The notes beneath the pieces are model-generated. The model made no database searches and was not told the DNA's origin. It worked only from the letters and a program-made list of their open reading frames with translations. A stretch of DNA of 64,000 nucleotides, from positions 41,837 to 105,836 of the forward strand of contig JAMLGJ010000010.1 in the NCBI GenBank assembly GCA_023958095.1, given 5' to 3'. This document shows positions 33,573 to 43,600 of the stretch, piece by piece. Every line of letters begins with the position of its first letter. Position 1 is the stretch's first letter. The translations under genes were made by a program, and so were the position numbers. Source of the stretch: Microthrixaceae bacterium. Lineage in GTDB: Bacteria; Actinomycetota; Acidimicrobiia; Acidimicrobiales; Microtrichaceae.

Positions 33573-34006
33573 CTGTCGAAGGGACGGGCCTCGCCGAGGC
33601 CGCCCGAGGCGAAGCTGTCGGCGACCCTGCCGTCGCGGTCCACCACGACGGTCAGTCGCTCCGCGCATCCGAGGTCCTCGTTGAAGCAGCCGTACGCGCG
33701 TGCGACCTCACCGTGGGGCCAGCCGTCGGAGAGCAGCGGGAAGTTGAACCCTTCCTGCCGCTTCCACTCGGCGAGGCTCGGCGCCCGGTCACAGGTGATC
33801 GCGAGCACCTGGTTGCCCGCCGAGTTGAAGCGCTCCAGGTTGTCGCGCAGCTCGCAGAGCTCGCCCTTGCACACCCCGGTGAACGCGAACGGGATGAACA
33901 CCAGGGTGACCGACTCCTTGCCCGCGAAGTCCGCCAGGCTCACCTGGTTGCCCTCGGTGTCTGCGAGGGTGAAATCCGGTGCGGCGTCTCCGATGGCGAT
34001 GCTCAT
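33545..34006 (-). CDS. ahpE: AhpE-type one-Cys peroxiredoxin
   Basis: 153 residues. It reduces hydrogen peroxide or organic hydroperoxides. It shows APDFTLADTEGN, the peroxidatic Cys in FAFTGVCKGELCEL (third residue after the family Thr), and SDGWPHGEVARAYG. The length and FTGVC..E motif match AhpE of mycobacteria, which takes electrons from mycothiol/mycoredoxin. A second Cys lies four residues on. GGAGA lies about 10 nt before the ATG. It overlaps the glycosyltransferase gene by 28 bp tail to tail. Confidence 0.88.
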   Translation of the reverse strand: MSIAIGDAAPDFTLADTEGNQVSLADFAGKESVTLVFIPFAFTGVCKGELCELRDNLERFNSAGNQVLAITCDRAPSLAEWKRQEGFNFPLLSDGWPHGEVARAYGCFNEDLGCAERLTVVVDRDGRVADSFASGGLGEARPFDSYTGALSKL

Positions 34007-34090
34007 TGCCTTGTCTCCAGTTCGATGGTCGGGTTCCCGGTGGCTGGTGGCCGACCGGAGTGGGATGTCGTGCCGAGACCCTAGGGGAAC

Positions 34091-35092
34091 TCAGGCGAAG
34101 CGCCGGGTCAGCCAGTCCGACAGCAGCGCGCCGACCTCCTCGGGGCACTCCTGGGTCACCCAGTGGCCCGCGTGGGCGATCATGTGCATCTCCAGGTCCG
34201 AGCAGACCGATCCCATGTTCGCGGCCATCGACGGGGGAAGGGCCGGATCCCACTCCGCGGTGATCATCAACGTGGGGATGTCGAGGGGCACCGAACCGGC
34301 GTCGGGGTGGTCGCGCGCGTTCGCGTCGATGTTGCGGTACCAGTTGATCCCACCGCGGAACCCGGTGCGTTCGAAGACCTCCACGTAGTGGTCGATCTCC
34401 TCGGGGGTGGCCACCGGGTCACCGCGCACCTCGAGCTCGTCGATGCCCAGGAACGGGTTGAACGACATGCCCGCCGAGCGGCCCACACCCTCCTCGGCGA
34501 GCAGCGACGGCTCGACCCCGCCCACCATCAGCTTCTCGAAGACCTTCCGGACACGCTGGTCCAGGTGTGCCTCGGCCACCCCCGGTTCCTGGAACCACAA
34601 CATGTACATGTCCTCGTCCTCACCGAACATCGCCCGCAGGAAGTCGGTGCCGGGAAACGGCGTGTAGGGCGTGCAGATCCCCGCCACACCCGCAACGCGG
34701 TCGGGGTGCAGTGCCGGCATCGCCCAGGCGACGAATCCGCCCCAGTCGTGGCCCACGAACACCGCACGTTCCACCTCGAGCACGTCGAGCAGGTCCGCCA
34801 GGTCGCCGCAGAGCCGGCCCAACCCGTAGGCCTCGATCGCCTCGGGGGCGGATGACGCGCCGTATCCGCGCTGGTCCATGGCGATCGCCCGGAAGCCGGC
34901 GTCGGCCACCACGGGCAGCTGGTGACGCCAGGAGTAGGCGAGCTCGGGGAACCCGTGGCAGAACACCACCGGCGGACGGCCGGTGCCCTCACCGAGCTCG
35001 TGCACCGCCAGGTGGATCTGCTCGCCACCGTTGCCGCCGGGCACGTTGGTTCCGGGCAGGGTGTGCATCACAGCTGGGGGAAAGGTGCTCAC
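34091..35092 (-). CDS. Epoxide hydrolase-type alpha/beta hydrolase
   Basis: 333 residues. The oxyanion motif FCHGFPE, the nucleophilic Asp in GHDWGG, the cap domain, and the base His near the end in HAGHWVTQE match soluble epoxide hydrolases, which open epoxides to diols through an ester with Asp. WYRNID in the cap resembles the Tyr-bearing segment. Haloalkane dehalogenase is less likely given HGFPE and the cap. GTG 35092 is chosen because TACTGT ends 7 nt upstream; the ATG at 35068 is an alternative. It is divergent from the metzincin gene. Confidence 0.85.
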   Translation of the reverse strand: MSTFPPAVMHTLPGTNVPGGNGGEQIHLAVHELGEGTGRPPVVFCHGFPELAYSWRHQLPVVADAGFRAIAMDQRGYGASSAPEAIEAYGLGRLCGDLADLLDVLEVERAVFVGHDWGGFVAWAMPALHPDRVAGVAGICTPYTPFPGTDFLRAMFGEDEDMYMLWFQEPGVAEAHLDQRVRKVFEKLMVGGVEPSLLAEEGVGRSAGMSFNPFLGIDELEVRGDPVATPEEIDHYVEVFERTGFRGGINWYRNIDANARDHPDAGSVPLDIPTLMITAEWDPALPPSMAANMGSVCSDLEMHMIAHAGHWVTQECPEEVGALLSDWLTRRFA

Positions 35093-35099
35093 CGCCGGC

Positions 35100-35105
35100 A
35101 CAGTA
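35100..35105 (-). promoter_or_regulatory. -10 box TACTGT, leaderless
   Basis: TACTGT on the - strand ends 7 nt before GTG 35092. Confidence 0.5.
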
Positions 35106-35160
35106 ATGCCGCGCACCCGGGTCGTGGCGCGGAACCGGCACATCCCCGGCGGTTGATTCC

Positions 35161-35166
35161 TAGAAT
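35161..35166 (+). promoter_or_regulatory. -10 box TAGAAT, leaderless
   Basis: TAGAAT ends 6 nt before GTG 35173. Confidence 0.55.
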
Positions 35167-35172
35167 CCTCCC

Positions 35173-37059
35173 GTGTCCCCGCGAAGCAGGACCCCGGCGA
35201 CCCGGAGGAGTCGTGTGCTGCTGGCCGTCCTCTGCGTGGCCGCGATGCTGCTCGCACCCGTGGTTGCCGGGGCAGCCGAACCGACACGCGCCGCAACCCC
35301 GATCGACGTGCCCCGGGGTGCATCGGTGGCTCCGGCGGTCCCGACGGCCCGGGCGACCGGGGTGCCGGATCCGATGGCTGCCCCGCCGCGACTGGTCGAG
35401 GCGAGTGGCCGCGCCGGTGAGGTGGCACTGGATCGTCTGGCAGCCGTACCCGACGGCTCGGTTCCCGCGCGTGTGACCTGCGGGGAGCACGACGGCGTGG
35501 AGCTGTGCCTGCGCCGCCGCGAGGCCATCGGCGACGCCCCGGAGCCGACCGCGTCCGCGCCCGTGGCCACCGCAGGCGCTCCAGGGGCAGCTGGTGCACC
35601 CGGGCCCGGTCCCGTGTCGGCGCCGGGAGCCGAGGCGAGTGCGTCCGCAGCGGTCGGTTCCACGGTGCTGGAACACCGAGCAGCGGTCTGTGAGGGCACC
35701 GGCAGCGACGGCTTCAGGGTGCAGCCCGTCTACGCCCACACGGGTGTGGCCCCCGACCCCGCGGCGATCCAGGTGATATCCGATGCGTTGGGCAACGTGG
35801 AGGGGGCCTTCGCGGACTCAGCGGCCCGTACCGGTGCACAGCGCGCGCCCCGCTGGGTCACCGACGACGGTGGAGCCGGTTGCCGCGTCGTGCTGCGAAC
35901 GGCGCGGATCACCACCGGGGCGACCAGCTTCGACGCGCTGATGGAAGACCTCGAGTCCCAGGGTGTGGTTCCCGCGGTCGCTCTGGGAACGGTCAAGCAC
36001 CTGGTGTGGACCGAGGGGGAGATACTCGAACCCGCCGAACCGGGTGGCACCCGCACGTCCACCTGCGGTTTGGGCGAGAGCTACACCGACGAGTCACCCC
36101 TGGGCGACGGCAGCGCCAACCTGAACCTCTACGGCACCCGTGCCGCCATCGACGACCGTTGCTGGGACATCAACGGCGGTGGCTCGGTGCCGGCCCACGA
36201 GCTCATGCACACGCTCGGCGCGGTCCAACAGGGTGCTCCCAACTACGCGAACGACGGCCACTGCGACGACGAGTACGACCTGATGTGCTACGGACCCGGG
36301 ATGCGCCTGGTGTGCCCCGATGCTTCGGACGACGCGCTGTTCGACTGCGGGCACGACGACTACTTCGACCCCGACCCGGTGGTGGGGGAGTACCTGTGTG
36401 ACCACTGGAACACCTCCGACAGCGCGTACCTGCAGGGCTGGGACACCGCGCTGGCGCCCAGGGCGGTGACCGGGCTCGCGGCGGTGCCGGGCGCCGGGAC
36501 GGTGACCGTGTCGCACCAGGGGACCCCGTCGTGCTACGGCGCCGACTTCTACCGGGTCGAGGTGGTGGGCGTCGCGAGCACCGACACGACCTCCACGAGC
36601 GTGACGCTGTCGGTGCCGGTGGGCACCCACACGGTGCGGGTCCGCCCGCACTCGCCCTACGGGGACGTCTTCGGAGAGGCCGTGACGGTGACGGTGACGG
36701 TGACGAGGGCGGCGACGACGACCACCACCACGCCACCCACGCCGAACCGCCGACCGGTTGGTTCGATGGTGCTGTCGCTCACCGACGGGCGCGGCTACGG
36801 GATGCTCGCCTGGGCGGTCGATCCCGACTCGCGCACGGTGCCGCGCATGAGGGTGGTGATCCCGGGAGTGGTCAGTCGCGAGTACGGGTGGAACTACCGC
36901 TGGGCCGACATGCCCGAGCGGACCGGCTGGGACCGGACCGAGGCGTTGGTGTTCCTCGCCAACCTCCCGCCCGGGACCCACGAGGTGTGCTTCGATGCCC
37001 GCGACGTCAACACCGGGGGTTGGTACCGGTTGGACTGCCGCACCCACACCGTGAAGTGA
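35173..37059 (+). CDS. Secreted metzincin-like protein with GWAxDPD C-terminal domain
   Basis: 628 residues with a Sec signal (RRSRVLLAVLCVAAMLL, cleavage near AGAA). A Pro/Ala-rich segment (about 40-160) precedes a catalytic-type domain (about 175-430) with VPAHELMHTLGAVQ, where the first two zinc His and the Glu are present but the third metzincin ligand position is Gln. GHCDDEYDLMCY follows and may supply the missing ligand and a Met-turn. A fibronectin-like segment (about 435-515) and a Thr-rich linker lead to a final domain of about 100 residues (GRGYGMLAWAVDPD...WNYRWADMP...LDCRTHTVK) that is repeated at the end of the CHAP protein at 61321. Probably a cell-surface or secreted protease. 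Confidence 0.72.
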   Translation: MSPRSRTPATRRSRVLLAVLCVAAMLLAPVVAGAAEPTRAATPIDVPRGASVAPAVPTARATGVPDPMAAPPRLVEASGRAGEVALDRLAAVPDGSVPARVTCGEHDGVELCLRRREAIGDAPEPTASAPVATAGAPGAAGAPGPGPVSAPGAEASASAAVGSTVLEHRAAVCEGTGSDGFRVQPVYAHTGVAPDPAAIQVISDALGNVEGAFADSAARTGAQRAPRWVTDDGGAGCRVVLRTARITTGATSFDALMEDLESQGVVPAVALGTVKHLVWTEGEILEPAEPGGTRTSTCGLGESYTDESPLGDGSANLNLYGTRAAIDDRCWDINGGGSVPAHELMHTLGAVQQGAPNYANDGHCDDEYDLMCYGPGMRLVCPDASDDALFDCGHDDYFDPDPVVGEYLCDHWNTSDSAYLQGWDTALAPRAVTGLAAVPGAGTVTVSHQGTPSCYGADFYRVEVVGVASTDTTSTSVTLSVPVGTHTVRVRPHSPYGDVFGEAVTVTVTVTRAATTTTTTPPTPNRRPVGSMVLSLTDGRGYGMLAWAVDPDSRTVPRMRVVIPGVVSREYGWNYRWADMPERTGWDRTEALVFLANLPPGTHEVCFDARDVNTGGWYRLDCRTHTVK

Positions 37060-37079
37060 CAGGTCCGGGAGCGACGCCT

Positions 37080-37094
37080 CCCCGCCGAGCGGGG
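37080..37094. terminator. Hairpin between convergent genes
   Basis: CCCCGC (37080-37085), loop CGA, GCGGGG (37089-37094), 21 nt after the stop at 37059 and 12 nt before the end of the opposite gene. Confidence 0.5.
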
Positions 37095-37105
37095 CCGGCC
37101 GGCTC

Positions 37106-37543
37106 TCACGCCCAGAACGACTCCCATGTGTCGCCGGCCCAGGTTCCGATCTGTTGGCCGAACAGCAGCGTCACCACGGTGGCGGCACCCACCAGCAGGC
37201 CCATCACCACCCAGGTCGAGGCGGGTATGCGGCCGTCCTCGGGGATCCCGGGCACGTTGCGGCGGATCAGCCGGATCGTCCGTCGGGCCCATGCGAAGGG
37301 CAGCATCGACAGTCCGAGCAGGATCACCAGCCATCCCGGACCCGGCAGCGGCAACAGCGCGATGCCGAACCCGACCAGCAGGAACCCGGCCCCGCCCCGC
37401 AGGAGGCGACCCGCCATGGAGTGGGTGGCCTCCTCGTCGGTCTCCTCGTGCTTGCCGGTCGCACGTTCGGCCTCGAGGGCCGCCTCTCGCAGGCGTTCAC
37501 GCGCCCTCGCGAGGTGCAGTCGGTGCTCCGGGCGGTCAGCCAC
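37106..37543 (-). CDS. PGPGW-family membrane protein
   Basis: 145 residues. A charged N-terminal helix (EHRLHLARARERL...EAERA) is followed by hydrophobic segments at about 55-80 and 110-130. The family signature is in ALLPLPGPGWLVILLGL. These are small membrane proteins of unknown function. GTG 37543 overlaps the end of the upstream carotenoid oxygenase gene by 8 bp, so the two are coupled. The signature does not depend on the exact start. Confidence 0.8.
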   Translation of the reverse strand: MADRPEHRLHLARARERLREAALEAERATGKHEETDEEATHSMAGRLLRGGAGFLLVGFGIALLPLPGPGWLVILLGLSMLPFAWARRTIRLIRRNVPGIPEDGRIPASTWVVMGLLVGAATVVTLLFGQQIGTWAGDTWESFWA

Positions 37544-39257
37544 CGCTCGGGTCCGCCAACTGGTCCGCCACCGCGTGCACGATCCGGGCCAGCTCGTCGG
37601 GCAGCGCCTCCACGTGGCCGTCGATCTCGTCCGCGAAGCGCAACCGCTCGAGTGAGGAATCGGCGCGCGGGGCGCGTGGCATCCACGCCGAGTGCAACAG
37701 TGCCGGCACGCACTCGCCCGCAGGTGTGCACAGGGTCGCCACCGGGCCACTGCCCACACACGACGCGTCGAAGAGGTCCACGCGCATCCCCTCGTCGGAG
37801 AGCACCGGGACGACCACGAAGCCGTCGTGACCACCCGGGTCGGTGCCGCCGTAGGCGCTGCGCCGCGTGGTGTCCCCACCATGGCCGTCACCGGGTCGCC
37901 CGGCGGGGTCGTGGTGGGCGGCGGGGTCGCGGGGCACGAACACCGGGGAGGTGATCTGCTCGCCGGTGTTCGGGTAGGTGTAGCTCGAGGCGACCCCGAG
38001 GTCACCGCGGCGGAGCGACGCCAGCACTCCGGGGGTGTCCTCCGGGGGCAGTCCTCCCAACCGGTCCGAGTAGGCCTGCATGGCCCTGCGGGTGACCGCA
38101 CCGGCGCGGAAGCCCTGCACCGCGACGTGGTGCAGGGTCGGGGCGCTCAGGCCCTCGGTGCTCCAGTCCATGGCCGAGAGCTGCAGGTTGTGGGTCCAGT
38201 CCTCCGAGAGGCGCCCGAGGGTCTCGGCGCGGCCCGTGCCGGGGTCGATGAGCATCTCCGAGACGGTGTTGGGGGCCATCGCCATGTTGTAGAAGCCGAC
38301 CAGGGCCGGGTCGACCGGCTCGCCCCTCGAGTCCAGGTCACCCGCTTCGATCCGGTAGCCGAGGTCGACCAGGTCCATGTGCTCGAAGAGCACCTGGATT
38401 CCCTCACCGTCGTCCCAGCGCGCGTACATGTGGCCGGTGCTGGGCGCGGCGGTCGAGGCGACCGCTTCGACGGTGTCCCCGGGCGGGGTCGACAGGAGCT
38501 GGTCCTTGCGGATCACCCACACCGGGGTGCTGGTGTCGATCACGGCGGTGCGTTCCCCGCCCGCCATCTCCCCCAGGTCGGGGATGAAGTTGCCGGAGTC
38601 GGCCAGCACCAGGAAGTCACGGCTCTGGGTGACGCAGTGCGCCCCGCCGCGGACCTTCGCGTCCCTCACGGGCCAGCGGCTCACGGTGGTGCCGGTGCCG
38701 TCCCAGTGGACCACCTCGACGCCCTGGGTGCCCGAGGCCATGTCGATGACCAGCTTCACCGACCACATGCAGTCCCGTTCCGGGTCCACCACGGGGTGCG
38801 CGGACGACAACAGGAACGGGAGCACTCCGCCCATCGGAAGCGCCGGGTCACCCCAGCTGTCGCGGTGTCCGACCTCGCCCAGGAAACCGAGGGTGGCGGG
38901 GTCCACCTCGGCCGGACGGCCCACGTCCCAGGTAGCGAACAGCCGGTCCCCCCACGGCAGGGGAGCGGTGTTGGCCTGGTTGGGCACACCGAAGGGGGAG
39001 GTGAATCCGGTCGGACCGGCCGAGAAGGACTCGGGGGCGGCCCCGAAGAGGCGTGCCGAGGGGGAGTCGACCCGGTGTGAGCGCCATGCGAAACGACCCT
39101 CGGGGGCCCCGTGGGTGCCCGGCTGCAGCGACAGCCGGCACAGCCTGCCGGGACCGAACAGCGCGTAGGGCACACCGGGAACCGGCTCGGGTGAGCTGAA
39201 CACCGCCTCGCCGGTCACCTCCCGGGGCCACGTGCCCGATGTGAGCACCAGGTCCAT
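37536..39257 (-). CDS. Carotenoid cleavage oxygenase family protein
   Basis: About 573 residues, seven-bladed propeller enzyme with ferrous iron held by four His. Candidates, in order, are in LLSSAHPVVD, GGAHCVTQ, LFEHMDLVD and LLHSAWMP; the last is the strongest family match. Members cleave carotenoids, retinoids or stilbenes with oxygen. It opens TSGTWPREVTG as the family does. The substrate is unknown, and no carotenoid synthesis genes lie beside it. A low-complexity His/Gly/Asp loop lies at about 455-485. The start could instead be a GTG near 39302; no ribosome site decides. It is coupled to the PGPGW gene. Confidence 0.82.
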   Translation of the reverse strand: MDLVLTSGTWPREVTGEAVFSSPEPVPGVPYALFGPGRLCRLSLQPGTHGAPEGRFAWRSHRVDSPSARLFGAAPESFSAGPTGFTSPFGVPNQANTAPLPWGDRLFATWDVGRPAEVDPATLGFLGEVGHRDSWGDPALPMGGVLPFLLSSAHPVVDPERDCMWSVKLVIDMASGTQGVEVVHWDGTGTTVSRWPVRDAKVRGGAHCVTQSRDFLVLADSGNFIPDLGEMAGGERTAVIDTSTPVWVIRKDQLLSTPPGDTVEAVASTAAPSTGHMYARWDDGEGIQVLFEHMDLVDLGYRIEAGDLDSRGEPVDPALVGFYNMAMAPNTVSEMLIDPGTGRAETLGRLSEDWTHNLQLSAMDWSTEGLSAPTLHHVAVQGFRAGAVTRRAMQAYSDRLGGLPPEDTPGVLASLRRGDLGVASSYTYPNTGEQITSPVFVPRDPAAHHDPAGRPGDGHGGDTTRRSAYGGTDPGGHDGFVVVPVLSDEGMRVDLFDASCVGSGPVATLCTPAGECVPALLHSAWMPRAPRADSSLERLRFADEIDGHVEALPDELARIVHAVADQLADPSGG

Positions 39258-39432
39258 GTCCCGGTGAGCCGCTGTCCTGATCGAAGATGGAACCGGCACC
39301 ACTACCCCCCTCGGCTGCGGTGCATCGGCGCACCGCTGGCCCCGTCGGTCGACTCGATCCGGCCATTCAACCACGGCGTCGCAGCCCGCCGGTTCCGCAT
39401 CACCCCCGGAGGGTGCACTAGACCAGATACCC

Positions 39433-40629
39433 ATGGCTGACTCCTCGACCACGAAGCGACCCGGGCGCAGGCGCTGGGCGGTATGGGCTGCGGTAACCGA
39501 GGACCTGCTCAACGACATCGTGGCGATGGCGCTGGGCGAGGGGATACCACTCGAGCGACTCGAACAGCAGATCACGCTGCCGGCGATGGGTGAGGTCACC
39601 CTCGGGCTCGCCCTCACGGTCACCTCGGTGCGTTTCGAGTGCCGCGGCGACGACGACGGGCGCGCACGGGTCGAGGTCGCCGGCATGGGTGAGGTCTCCG
39701 TGGCGGGCAGCGACTACGAGGGTGACCGGGTCTCCGGTGCGGCGGTCGGGATGCCGACCCCGCCCGCGCCGATCCCGGTGCGACTGGTGGCGGTGTGCGA
39801 CCCGTACGTGAGGGTCAACGACGACCACAGCGTGTCGTTCGGACTCGACCTCCGGGGTGCCGACATGGTCTCGCTCGGGGTGGACGACGGCGCCCCGGTG
39901 CCCGAGGGGGTGGACGCCGACGCCTGGACCGGCATCCTGCAGATGACCTCGATGATGTTCTCCTCGGTGGGCCACGACCTCTTCGCCGGCCTCGGCGAGG
40001 CGGTGGGTGACATCGGGATCGATCTCGGATCCGATGTGGGCACGGTGCTGGTCGACCTGGGCGTCGACCCGGGCGAGGGTGACGCGCACGTGTCCTCGGG
40101 CATGCTCTCGGTCGGGCTTCCCGCTGGTGAGCGGGTGCGTGGCCGGGCGATCCCGGTTCCCATCTCCGGCCACCGGGCCGCGGTGAGCCTCGCCACCAGC
40201 GGGGTGGACCATCTGGCGACACAGCTCCTGCACAGCGCGCTGGGCGGCCTGCCCGCGCCGGTGGAGCTCGACATCGACCTGCTCGACCGACGTGTCGCGG
40301 CGGTGCTGCGCCAGCCGCGGGTGGTCTCGGACCGCTTCCCCGACCTGCGTTCGACCATGCACACCGACGTGTCGGTGAAGCTCCGCGGAGGCCGCCTGGA
40401 GGTCGCCCTGGCGTCGGCATGGGTGGAGCTGCCCTCCCTCGTGCCGTCGTTCGTGAACGACTTCAACCGGCGTGTCGGGGAGCTCTGGTCGATGGCCCCG
40501 ATCCGCTACCGGCTGCCCAAGCGCCTGGAGATCCCCCTCGGGGGCAGCGGGGGCACCCCGCTCGGGGTGAACGTGGACGACCTGCGTGTGGATGCCTCGG
40601 GCATCGGCGTGGCCCTCGTGCTGGCCTGA
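39433..40629 (+). CDS. Unrecognised 398-residue protein
   Basis: No family recognised. No signal peptide or membrane segment is obvious. The N-terminal 35 residues are basic (TTKRPGRRRWAVW), followed by alternating hydrophobic and acidic stretches that look like long beta strands, for example GEVTLGLALTVTSVRFEC and GRARVEVAGMGEVSVAG. A Gly/Asp-rich middle (about 180-215) has GDIGIDLGSDVGTVLVDLG, and the second half is similar beta-rich sequence ending in LRVDASGIGVALVLA. This pattern suggests a lipid-binding or bactericidal-permeability-like beta fold, but that is a guess. Only 3 bp separate it from the beta-galactosidase gene. Confidence 0.6.
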   Translation: MADSSTTKRPGRRRWAVWAAVTEDLLNDIVAMALGEGIPLERLEQQITLPAMGEVTLGLALTVTSVRFECRGDDDGRARVEVAGMGEVSVAGSDYEGDRVSGAAVGMPTPPAPIPVRLVAVCDPYVRVNDDHSVSFGLDLRGADMVSLGVDDGAPVPEGVDADAWTGILQMTSMMFSSVGHDLFAGLGEAVGDIGIDLGSDVGTVLVDLGVDPGEGDAHVSSGMLSVGLPAGERVRGRAIPVPISGHRAAVSLATSGVDHLATQLLHSALGGLPAPVELDIDLLDRRVAAVLRQPRVVSDRFPDLRSTMHTDVSVKLRGGRLEVALASAWVELPSLVPSFVNDFNRRVGELWSMAPIRYRLPKRLEIPLGGSGGTPLGVNVDDLRVDASGIGVALVLA

Positions 40630-40632
40630 CCG

Positions 40633-43600
40633 GTGGGGCGGAGCCAGGAGTCGGCTCGCCGGGCAGGGGTGTCCTCAGCGACGTCCACCGGGCCCGAGGG
40701 CGTCGCCACCGCGCCGTGGGGCGACCCGGCCGTTGTCTCGCTCGGCCGTGAACCGATGCTGCCAGCCGGGTGGGTTCCCTGTGCGGACCTGCGCGGGGCA
40801 CGCTCCGGTCGTCCCGCCCCCGAACGTTCCCCCTGGGTGATCGACCTCGACGGGCAGTGGGACATCGAACTGCTCGGTTCCCCCGGGGAGCTGACGATGG
40901 GGCACCTCTGCGACGCGGAACTCGCCTCGACCGTCACGGTGCCGGGTGCGTGGACCATGCAGCGCGACGCGAACCCGCAATGGCCGGGCCCGATCTACAC
41001 CAACGTGGTGATGCCCTTCGGCGGTGAACCGCCCTCGGTCCCGCAGGACAACCCGACCGCGGTCCACCGCCGCACCATCGAGGTGCCCGAATCGTGGGAC
41101 CGGCGCCGCATCGTGGTGCGGGTGGGTTCGGCCGAGTCGGTGGTGATGGTCTTCCTCGACGGCGAGTTCGTGGGCTACGGCACCGACAGCCGTCTCCCGT
41201 CTGACTTCGACATCACCTCCCGGTGCCGTGCCGGGTCCTCGCACCAACTGGCGCTGGTGGTGCCCCGCTGGTCCGCACAGACCTGGCTCGAGGACCAGGA
41301 CCAGTGGTTCCACGGGGGACTCCAGCGCAGCGTGTGCGCCTACTCGACCGCACCCACCCACATCTCGTCGGCACAGCTGCGCGCCCATCTGGCGCCGCCG
41401 GATTTCCCGCTGCGGGCCGACGAGCCGACCACCGGACTGCTCGAGGTCGACGTGCTCGTGCAGGGTCCCGGGTGCACCGAGGCGGGTTGGACCGTCGAGG
41501 TGCGCGTCGAACCGCTGCGCGGCGCGGCGCTCGCCACCACCGGTCGCCTCGAGGTGCCCCACTGGAACGACTCGGGGATGCTCGAGTTGAACGCAGGTGC
41601 GATGTTCACCGAGGCGGGCAGGGTCAGGTCCACCCTGGAGGTGCCCGGGGTGCTGCCGTGGTCGGCCGAGAGCCCCCGGCTCTACCGGCTGCTGGTGGTG
41701 CTGCGCTCACCCGATGGTTCGCTGGTGGAGGCCGGTTCGCTGCGCAGCGGTTTCCGCAGCACCGAGGTGCGGGACCGCCAGCTGCTCATCAACGGTGCCC
41801 CTGTGGTGCTGCGGGGGGTGAACCTGCACGAGCACCATCCCCGAAAGGGGCGCGCGGTGAGCAGGGAGGACGCGAGGGCCGAGCTGTTGATGCTCAAGGC
41901 TGCGAACCTCAACGCGGTGCGTGCCGCCCACTATCCACACGCCGAGCACTTCGCCGAGCTGTGCGACGAGCTCGGCCTCTACCTGGTCGACGAGGCCAAC
42001 GTGGAGAGCCACGCCCGCCAGTGGTCGCTGTGCCACGACCGGCGTTTCGACGCCTCGGTGCTCGCGAGGGTGTCGCGCATGGTGGAACGCGACATGCACC
42101 ACCCGAGCGTGGTCATGTGGTCCCTCGGCAACGAGGCCGGATACGGAGCGGCGTTCGACGCCGCGGCGGCCTGGGTCCGCAGCGTGGACGACACCAGGCC
42201 GCTGCACTACGAACAACCCTTCATGTTCGACCTGCACGCCGAGGCCCCAGTGAGCGACGTGGTGTGTCCGATGTACAGCACCGTCGAGGAGATCCTCGAC
42301 TGGGCCGCCGACGACCGTGACACGCGCCGCCCGCTGGTGCTCTGCGAGTACAGCCACGCCATGGGCAACGCCTGCGGCGGGCTGGTCGACTACGACGATG
42401 CCTTCGAGCACACTCCCGGGCTGCAGGGCGGGTTCATCTGGGAGTGGTGCGAGCACGGGATCCCCGAACCCTCCGGTGCGACCGGGCCCACGGGTTCACC
42501 GAGCTGGGCCTACGGGGGTGACTTCGGGGACGACCCGGCGGACGGCAACTTCGTGCTCGACGGGCTCGTCGGTGCTGACAGGGCTCCGCACCCCGTGCTG
42601 GACGAGTTGCGCTACCTGGGCCGGCCGGTGCGTGCCCGTCTCATCGAGGCCGGCCCGGGCCGGGCCGAGGTGGAGCTCACGAACCAGGGGTGGTTCACCG
42701 ACACCTCGGCACTGCGGGGCACCTGGGAGGTCTCGCTGGACGGCGAGGCGGTGGCCGGGGGCGAACTGGCGAAGCGTCCCCTCGCTCCGAGACAGCGATG
42801 CCGCCGTGTGCTGCGCTGGAGGCGCGCCCTCACAATGGGTGCCGATACCGGTGGAGAGGTGCACCTGACGTTGCGCTGGCACCGTCGGGTGGCGAGCCCC
42901 TGGGCCGGGCGGGGCCAGCTGGTCGGCTGGGAGCAGTTCCCGCTGCAGGGGGCCAGGGTTGCCGGTGGAGTCGCCGGACCGGCTCGCGATGCTGACTCCG
43001 GTGACCCCGTGGAGCCCGGCGGGGCCGAGACCCCGGGCGGACCGGCGCAGCGCGACGACACGTCGCAGGCGGTGTCATGGCCCGCGACCGGGGCGGCGGG
43101 GTCGGTGCCCGGGGACTTCAGCCCGGTGTCGTTCGTTCCCAGCGTGTTCCGCGCACTCACCGACAACGACGGGATCAGCACGGGCTGGATGCGTGGCCTC
43201 GCGGCCTCGCTCGCGCGGTGGGTGGACGAACAGGGCCTGGACCGCTGCAGCTGGGATCCCGCCACGGGGCTGCTCAGCCCGGCGGGTGACGTCCCGCCGG
43301 TGCGGGTGCGTTCCCGGCTCACCAACCCCCGGGGTGAGTGGATGCGCCTGGTGGTCGACCTGGAGCTGCCCGAGGAGCTCGCCGACCCGCCACGGCTGGG
43401 CCTGGTGTGGGAGCTCCCCGCATCCCTCGAGACCCTGGAGTGGTTCGGCGACGGACCGGCGGACTGCTACCCGGACCGTCGGGCCGGCGCCCTTGCCGGT
43501 CGTTGGCACTCCACGGTGACCGAGCAGTACGTCGACTACGGCATGCCCCAGGAACACGGCCACCACACCTCCATGAGGTGGGTAGCGCTGCGCACCCGTC

